Source: Siphonodentalium dalli (Eukaryota > Mollusca > Scaphopoda > Gadilida > Siphonodentaliidae). Taken from it: a DNA stretch of 64,000 nt. The DNA is taken from assembly GCA_032622095.1 (NCBI GenBank), contig CP136063.1, forward strand, positions 10,147,814 through 10,211,813. Reading direction: 5' to 3'. The notes beneath the pieces are model-generated. The model made no database searches. It was not told the origin of the DNA and saw only the letters and a list, made by a program, of their open reading frames with translations. Of this stretch, positions 57,560-64,000 are shown in pieces. Position 1 is the stretch's first letter. Every line of letters begins with the position of its first letter. Made by a program: the position numbers and the translations under genes.

Positions 57560-58872
57560 TGCCGTGTCACTTTGCTGATACGATATTCCACATGGATCGT
57601 CTTGTCTCGCCAATTGATTTATTGCATACATCACATTGACACGGGCGATCCCCGTGTGGATCCTCTTATGCCCGGTCAGGTGACCCGATCGAGTAAATGA
57701 TTTCGCGCACAAATCACATTGATATAGGCAATCCACCGTGTGGATCCTCTTATTCTCAGCCACGTGACTCGACCGAGTAAATGATTTCTCGCACAAATCA
57801 CATTGATACGGGCGATCCCATGTGTGGATCATCTTATGCCCTGTCAGGTGACTCGACCGAGTAAATGATTTCTCGCATACATCACATTGATATGGGCGAT
57901 CACCCGTGTGAATTATATTGTGCATAGTCAGGTGACACAACTGAGTAAATGATTTGTTGCACACATCACATTGATACGGGCTGTCTCCTGTGTGAATCCT
58001 CTTATGTTGAGTCAGGTGACTCGGCCGAGTAAATGTTTTATCGCACACATCACATTGATAGGGGCGATCACCAGTGTGGATCCTCTTATGCCTCGTCATG
58101 TGACACGACTGAGTAAATGATTTCTCACACACATCACATTGATACGGGCGATCACCAGCGTGTATCCTCTTATGTACCAGCAAATGTGTAGTTGTGCTGC
58201 ATGTTTCCCAGCATATATCGCACTGATATGAACGAATATCATTATTGGACAAACCGCTTAAAGGTGGATTATCTCTTTGTAAACATGTATTATATAGTTA
58301 CCGGGGTATAAAATATTAGATTTGAATCGAAGACTCCTGTCCGGAAATGCTTCTATCGATTAATATTAATGTTATTTCGAATATTTTCTGGTCTAAAAAG
58401 GTTTGTTTGTTCAGCTAACGAACAATAGTGGTTACTGCTAACAGAGACCAGAAATTATATTGTGCAATTTTGTAACAAATAAACGTTAATTATACACATT
58501 ATCGCTTATATCTGTGGAACAAAACAATACAAACAACCAATCTGTGACATTTGACATTCGTTGCGTAGCCGTAGAAACAGTCCAGTGCTCTATATCGCAA
58601 TACGGTCTCACCCGAATGGTCGGTTCTAAAAATAGTAACATACATGGGCCCGATTTAATATTCGAAATAAAATCAATATTAATTGATAGAAGCTTTTCCG
58701 GACATAGGTCTTCAGTTCATACCTAGTATTATATACCCACGCAACTATTTAAAATTTGTTATTTAAAGAGATAATCCATCTTTAACAAATCAACGCCAGT
58801 TTGAGACGTATTTACCGATGTGTGTTTATCACCCCCTGTCTCCGTTGTTGATGGCTTCACCTCCCCATTCAT
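57560..58872 (-). pseudogene. C2H2 zinc-finger gene 2, interrupted by a TTAA-A element
   Basis: A paralogue of gene 1. The 5' coding part lies at 58872-58786 (start MNGEVKPSTTETGGDKH, then VNTSQTGVDL). It is cut by the TTAA-A element (58262-58781) and continues at 58261 with SGLSNNDIRSYQCDIC. The equivalent gene 1 segment is continuous and has one more codon, so the insertion lies within the coding exon and the flanking codons are otherwise in register. Seven fingers follow (CDICWETC first, then CDVC or CDLC types). The sixth has Asn in place of the first His (HVAENKRIH). After the seventh, loss of one C in a C5 run of a linker shifts the frame, ending in an unrelated tail at 57518. The eighth finger (CDVCNKSIGETRRS) is out of frame. 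A 37-bp repeat has expanded over the start codon. Confidence 0.85.
58262..58781 (+). mobile_element. TTAA-A element, complete, 520 bp, inside zinc-finger gene 2
   Basis: TTAA flanks at 58258-58261 and 58782-58785. Standard ends. The small internal frame is open (58514-58726) in the direction opposite to the gene. Confidence 0.93.
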
Positions 58873-59124
58873 GACTCGACTGTACATGTATGTTTCACCT
58901 CCCCGTACATGATTCGACTGTACATGTATGTTTCACCTCCCCGTACATGATTCGACTGTACATGTATGTTTCACCTCACCGTACATGATTCGACTGTACA
59001 TGTATGTTCCACCTCCCCGTACATGATTCGACTGTACATGTATGTTTACCTCCCCGTACATGATTCGACTGTACATGTATGTTCCACCTCCCCGTACATG
59101 ATTCGACTGTACATGTATGTTTCC
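58866..59124. repeat. Tandem repeat of about 37 bp, seven units, over the gene 2 start
   Basis: The unit is CATGATTCGACTGTACATGT plus ATGTTTCACCTCCCCGTA. The left unit contains the gene 2 start region, and gene 1 has a single version (TTCATGACTCGGCTGTATCT), so the array grew from the coding start and the bases upstream of it. It ends where the gene 1-like flank (GTTTCCGTAGCAGATC) resumes. Confidence 0.92.
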
Positions 59125-59221
59125 GTAGCAGATCCGATGAGCACTAGACTTAACCAGATTAAACTAACAGAAAATATCACGTAAGAGTTAAATTTATCGA
59201 AAAAATGATCGATACAGTTAA

Positions 59222-59701
59222 AGGTACTCAACCCGATAAAACTCCTCTCAATTACTATTTCAATGGCTTCGGGGGTAAAAAATATTTTATTCGAGTCGAG
59301 GAAGTCACCCATCAAAGCTCAGATTTATTAGATATCGATTTTAGAAATCTATTATTTTTCATTATCGGGAATTCTTACTGGCCCAGAAGATAGTCAAAAA
59401 TTCGTTATTATTACCCACTTGATTATAGAGTTATCCATCCTTGTCTGTTTGAATAGAATTTTGGCGTAATATCTCGAGCAGGTTACCAAATTGACGGCAG
59501 TTATAAGTACTCATCTCGAGAACATAAGAATTTTCAAAAATCAATATCTAATAACTCTGAGCTTTGTTTGAGGGGTTCCTCGACTCGAATCAAATATTTT
59601 TTACCCCCAAAGCCAAAGAAATAGTAATATAGGACCCTCTGATCGGATTGTTGTTGTTGGAATCTGTTGAGATGGGGACCCTCTTTACGGGTTGAGTACC
59701 T
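59222..59701. mobile_element. TTAA-C element: long inverted repeats, 480 bp
   Basis: TTAA flanks at 59218-59221 and 59702-59705. The termini AGGTACTCAACCCG are perfect inverted repeats, and pairing resumes inside with GGCTTCGGGGGTAAAAAATA, GAGTCGAGGAA and AGATATCGATTTT arms of about 100 bp or more. The corresponding flank of gene 1 (near 56190) lacks the element. Non-coding; the 62-codon frame here is a by-product. Confidence 0.85.
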
Positions 59702-59963
59702 TTAAGTTAAGAAACCGTCAGATTATAGACGGCAAAATAAAAAAAATAAAATGTTTCTATCCCGAAACAGGCGTTTAAAAAAGTGGTCTTAAGCAGCGGT
59801 ACGCAGAATAGAACAATGTCATAATATTGATTTCGATTTGTATATACAATGATGTATGTATACCCAACAATGCCATAATACATAGTTTATGAAAAAACAA
59901 TTGCGCCTGCCATGAAAACAAATTCTTAGTCAAAGTGGCTAATATTGCTTCGTCAGATATTAA

Positions 59964-60238
59964 CCATTTACCCAACAGAACGGCCCTGTGCCAATGCATT
60001 CTCTTATATATGCGAGTCGACCATAGGTCGCCTCGCATATATAAGAGAATGCATTCTTTACCAATTTTATATTTTTTTTCTTACATTTTTTAACAATTTT
60101 TATAATATTTTTTAAACATTCTTTGACAATTTTATAATTTTTAATATGTGTTAAGCCAATGTATTCTCTTATATATGCGAGGCGACCTATGGTCGACTCG
60201 CATATATAAGAGAATGCATTGGCACAGGGCCGTTCTGT
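59964..60238. mobile_element. TTAA-B element, 275 bp, right end incomplete
   Basis: TTAA at 59960-59963, then CCATTTACCCAACAGAACGG. The left palindrome (59990-60055) is truncated by a few bases and the right one is complete (60155-60223). The right terminus breaks off in GGGCCGTTCTGT and runs straight into GTGTCTCAGATTCAACTA, which is the host flank shared with gene 1 at about 56384. Confidence 0.88.
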
Positions 60239-61040
60239 GTGTCTCAGATTCAACTAATGGCCGAATCTTAAACTTGAATGAAATATATGTATATGAATAA
60301 AATAATCAACATGGTTCTTTGAACATAGTGAATTTATTGGTGCGAGACCTTTCTAGATTCTTGCCAGTCTTCTGGCTCCATCTTAAATTCATTGTAACAC
60401 AATATTTGATTGTTACGTCACTTCCTTAGATATTTGTCTTTTGTGACGTTTTCAACATGGCCACATAAATAGTTCCAAATAATGGCGATTAAATATGGAA
60501 TCATTCGGAGTTGTGGTTTGCATGTATAGAGTCTGACTTTATATCACTCATCACATAGACTCATATAGGCATGTTTTGTTTCTGGACCGATCGAACAATA
60601 AATTTTTCTATCTCCTGGCAGAGGCGATCTCAAAGAAATACCTAAATAGACCGGACGAAGGTGGCCATATAATCATAAATTAGAAAAAACAATTACCAAA
60701 TTTTTTTAATTTCCCAACAATAAACTAATTATAATATGCAAGGCCTCAAATATACTTTTATGAGATTATTGAATGCATGAATTCAAAATATAAATGGGAC
60801 ATATATTTGCTGCTGTTGGGCTGGAATTCTGCAAGAGTTAATCTGGTATTTCAATACTTTCAACTATGGGCATATTCATTGAATCAACCTGACTTAAACC
60901 GCTTTCTTATGAATTTTCATAAATTACCATATTATAACTAAAATTGTATTGGAAGTATTGGAAAGTAGCAATTTTTTCAAAAGTTGAATTGAAATAAACA
61001 TTTTATTCTAAATAATTGTTGAGACCAATTCAAACCTTAA

Positions 61041-61560
61041 AGATGGATTATCTCTTTAAATAACAAATTTTAAATAGTTGCGTGGGTATACAATAATAGA
61101 TATGAACTGAAGACCTATGTCCGGAAAAGCTTCTATCAATTAATATTGATTTTATTTCGAATATTAAATCGGGCCCATTTATTTTACTATTTTTAGAGCC
61201 GACCATTCGGGTGAGACCGTATTGCGATATAGAGCACTGGGCTGTTCCCACGGCTACGCCACGAATGTCAAATGTCACAGATTGGTTGTTTGTATTGTTT
61301 TGTTCCACAGATATAAGCGATAATGATTATAATTAACGTTTATTTGTGACAAAATTGCACAATATAATTTCTGGTCTATGTTAACAGTAACCAATATTGT
61401 TCGTTAGCTGAACAAACACACCTTTTTAGACCAGAAAATATTCGAAATAAAATTAATATTAATCGATAGAAGCATTTCCGGACAGGAGTCTTCGATTCAA
61501 ATCTAATATTTTATACCCCGGTAACTATATAATACATGTTTACAAAGAGATAATCCACCT
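61041..61560 (-). mobile_element. TTAA-A element, complete, 520 bp
   Basis: TTAA flanks at 61037-61040 and 61561-61564. The small frame is open for 86 codons (61048-61308, minus). Copy 1 of the large repeat reads CAAACCTTATTTCTAG at the matching place (near 51743), probably the empty site with one base change. Confidence 0.93.
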
Positions 61561-61993
61561 TTAATTCTAGTCTGGAATTCCAAAACTGATAATGTATCCC
61601 TAGGAAGGGTGCCAATTTCCAACTGCATCCATTGAATCAGCACAATGGTACAATTTGCACCACTTTAAAGATTCTCATGAATGTATTATTTTCGTCAATT
61701 TTGGGATGACGACAAACTACATATAATAGACTGCGTTATCATAACCAAATTGTACCGTAACTCCATCACAGTGACCCATTTGATACTGCTGTGGATACCG
61801 TATACTACCGGTGATACCGTTTTCATTACCGCGTTTTTCAAGTCATATTACTTTGATTATAGAGGGATACCCACTTTGAAGGCTGCCCGTATCTTTAACC
61901 CTTCAAATTGTCAAAAATAAAACACAATAATATGATTCCTTGACTTGATCTACACATGCTTACATGTTCATGTACAGGTAATGTCTGTTGTAT

Positions 61994-62887
61994 GTCAGTC
62001 GATAATATACCACTGTACCTGTCAGTCAGTAATATACCACTGTACCTGTCAGTCAGTAATATACCACTGTACCTGTCAGTCAGTAATATACCACTGTACC
62101 TGTCAGTCAGTAATATACCACTGTACCTGTCAGTCAGTAATATACCACTGTACCTGTCAGTCAGTAATATACCACTGTACCTGTCAGTCAGTAATATACC
62201 ACTGTACCTGTCAGTCAGTAATATACCACTGTACCTGTCAGTCGATAATATACCACTGTACCTGTCAGTCAGTAATATACCACTGTACCTGTCAGTCAGT
62301 AATATACCACTGTACCTGTCAGTCAGTAATATACCACTGTACCTGTCAGTCAGTAATATACCACTGTACCTGTCAGTCAGTAATATACCACTATACCTGT
62401 CAGTCGATAATATACCACTGTACCTGTCAGTCAGTAATATACCACTGTACCTGTCAGTCAGTAATATACCACTGTACCTGTCAGTCAGTAATATACCACT
62501 GTACCTGTCAGTCAGTAATATACCACTGTACCTGTCAGTCGATAATATACCACTGTACCTGTCAGTCAGTAATATACCACTGTACCTGTCAGTCAGTAAT
62601 ATACCACTGTACCTGTCAGCCGATAATATACCACTGTACATGTCAGTCGATAATATACCACTGTACCTGTCAGTCAGTAATATACCACTGTACCTGTCAG
62701 TCGATAATATACCACTGTACCTGTCAGTCAGTAATATACCACTGTACCTGTCAGTCAGTAATATACCACTGTACCTGTCAGTCGATAATATACCACTGTA
62801 CCTGTCAGTCGATAATATACCACTGTACCTGTCAGTCGATAATATACCACTGTACCTGTCAGTCAGTAATATACCACTGTACCTGTA
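61994..62887. repeat. 27-bp satellite, about 33 units
   Basis: Same unit and same two variants (CAGTAATAT and CGATAATAT) as the array at 51758, with the same exit sequence (CTGTACATTACTGTTGATAT). All three long open frames across it are repeat artefacts. Confidence 0.95.
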
Positions 62888-63405
62888 CATTACTGTTGAT
62901 ATTCAGAACTTGGGCTTTAATTATCAACTGACTTACAATTAAAGTGGTATTCACCATTTCTACACTTCCCAATGCATGCAACGATCTAGCAATCATTGAG
63001 GGTATCGAGGGATCTGGCCAAATTCATATATAATTAAGGTATATCATACATGTACAATTACCCACACAGTTCGAACAGGCTCTGTTCAGGGGGCTACATT
63101 TGGTTATTTGGGTGAACGTAATTTGGTATTTTTTGGATAAGTTAAAGTGACACATCTGATTCATCTGACATCAGTATAATCAATAAAGTGATATAAACAA
63201 ATTTCATCGTTGTTTTTCCCGATTAAAGTAAATTGTCCAGTCAATTAATTACAGCGACACTTTTCTTTATAACATTTCAGTAAATTTACATTTTCACCTG
63301 CATAGACATACACGTAAACCAATTAAATCATTGTTTTCTTCATTGAAGGAAATTGCAAATTCGTTTATACCATCATCTCATAATTTGATTAAAGTGACAC
63401 CTTAA

Positions 63406-63925
63406 AGATGGATTATCTCTTTAAATAACAAATTTTAAATAGTTGCGTGGGTATAAAATAATAGATATGAACTTAACACCTATGTCCGGAAACGCTTCTA
63501 TCAATTGATATTGATTTTATTTCGAATATTAAATCGGGCCCATTTATGTTACTATTTTTAGAACCGACCATTCGGATGAGACCGTATTACGATATTGAGC
63601 ACTGGGCTCTTCCTACGGCTACGCAACGAATGTCAAATGTCACAGATTGATTGTTTGTATTGTTTTGTTCCACAGATATAAGCGATAATGAGTATAATTA
63701 ACGTTTATTTGTGACAAAATTGCACAATATAATTTCTGGTCTTGGCTAACAGTAACCACTATTGTTCGTTAGCTGAACAAACACGCCTTTTTAGACCAAA
63801 AAGTATTCAAAATCAAATTAATATTAATCGATAGAAGCATTTCCGAACATGAGTCTTCGATTCAAATCTAATATTTTATAACCCGGTAACTATATAATAC
63901 ATGTTTACAAAGAGATAATCCACCT
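63406..63925 (-). mobile_element. TTAA-A element, complete, 520 bp, with empty site in copy 1
   Basis: TTAA flanks at 63402-63405 and 63926-63929. Copy 1 of the large repeat reads GACACCTTAACTATTAATG at 52682-52700, with a single TTAA and no insert. The small frame is broken by one TAA. Confidence 0.95.
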
Positions 63926-64000
63926 TTAACTATTAATGTGACATTTCTTTTCCACCCAATCGATATTTCATTAAATAAACAGTTCTAATTCAGAACACTT

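Larger units (their letters stand above)
60529..64000. repeat. Large repeat, copy 2 (with long 27-bp satellite and two TTAA-A inserts)
   Basis: Aligns with copy 1 (from about 49449, with the OTU element removed, to 52762). It differs by the TTAA-A copies at 61041 and 63406, an extra ~425 bp (61565-61990), a longer satellite and small deletions. It still matches copy 1 at the last base of the window, so its right end lies outside. Confidence 0.88.

Noticed and set aside
61895-62942. Open frames of 328-331 codons on both strands
   Set aside because: They read only the 27-bp satellite, whose length is a multiple of three. Composition is a fixed 9-residue repeat, and the same occurs at 51.7 kb.

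Overview
The window is AT-rich eukaryotic DNA, most likely from a marine invertebrate. It contains multi-finger C2H2 genes, non-LTR retrotransposons of the CR1/jockey-like type, a good splice acceptor in front of one coding exon, many short inverted-repeat transposons and several satellite arrays. The frequent ACATGTA-type words and repeats ending in ACAG tracts suggest a lophotrochozoan such as a mollusc, but that assignment is weak. Nothing bacterial or organellar is visible. Fewer than 10% of the bases look like host coding sequence. Most of the window is mobile or repetitive DNA.

Layout. 1-7 kb: unassigned DNA with tandem duplications and a decayed pair of 5S rRNA copies. 7-10.7 kb: three satellites and a hAT-type MITE with an 8-bp target duplication. 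10.7-20.3 kb: several copies of a ~520-bp element here called TTAA-A, a Mutator-like element with a 9-bp duplication, a 122-bp and a 55-bp satellite, and a piggyBac-like element (TTAA-B) nested inside a TTAA-A copy. 20.6-22.2 kb: an intact C2H2 zinc-finger coding exon on the minus strand. 23.5-29.1 kb: nested inverted-repeat elements. 30.3-39.1 kb: two decayed zinc-finger copies in inverted orientation around a nearly complete LINE. 40-43.5 kb: a long inverted-repeat element with TTAA ends and an endonuclease fragment. 44-49.3 kb: further LINE remnants. 49.5-51.3 kb: a DNA transposon with an OTU-protease relic. 51.3-53 kb and 60.5-64 kb: two copies of one large repeat with a 27-bp satellite in its middle. 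53.6-60.2 kb: two tandem zinc-finger genes, one truncated and one broken by transposons.

The most informative signals are comparisons within the window. Paralogous copies supply empty sites for three insertions: an element at TTAA, one at ACAT and one at ATTAG. One TTAA-A copy sits inside the terminal repeat of another, and another splits the 5' coding part of a zinc-finger gene at a TTAA. TTAA-B elements carry two 69-bp near-perfect palindromes that are mirror images of each other, and a lone palindrome lies in the predicted 3' UTR of the 20.8-kb zinc-finger gene. Two clearly different LINEs both have TGA in place of the same reverse-transcriptase glycine (after GVPQ), which deserves a test for recoding. 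No complete transposase gene was found, so all DNA transposons here look non-autonomous.
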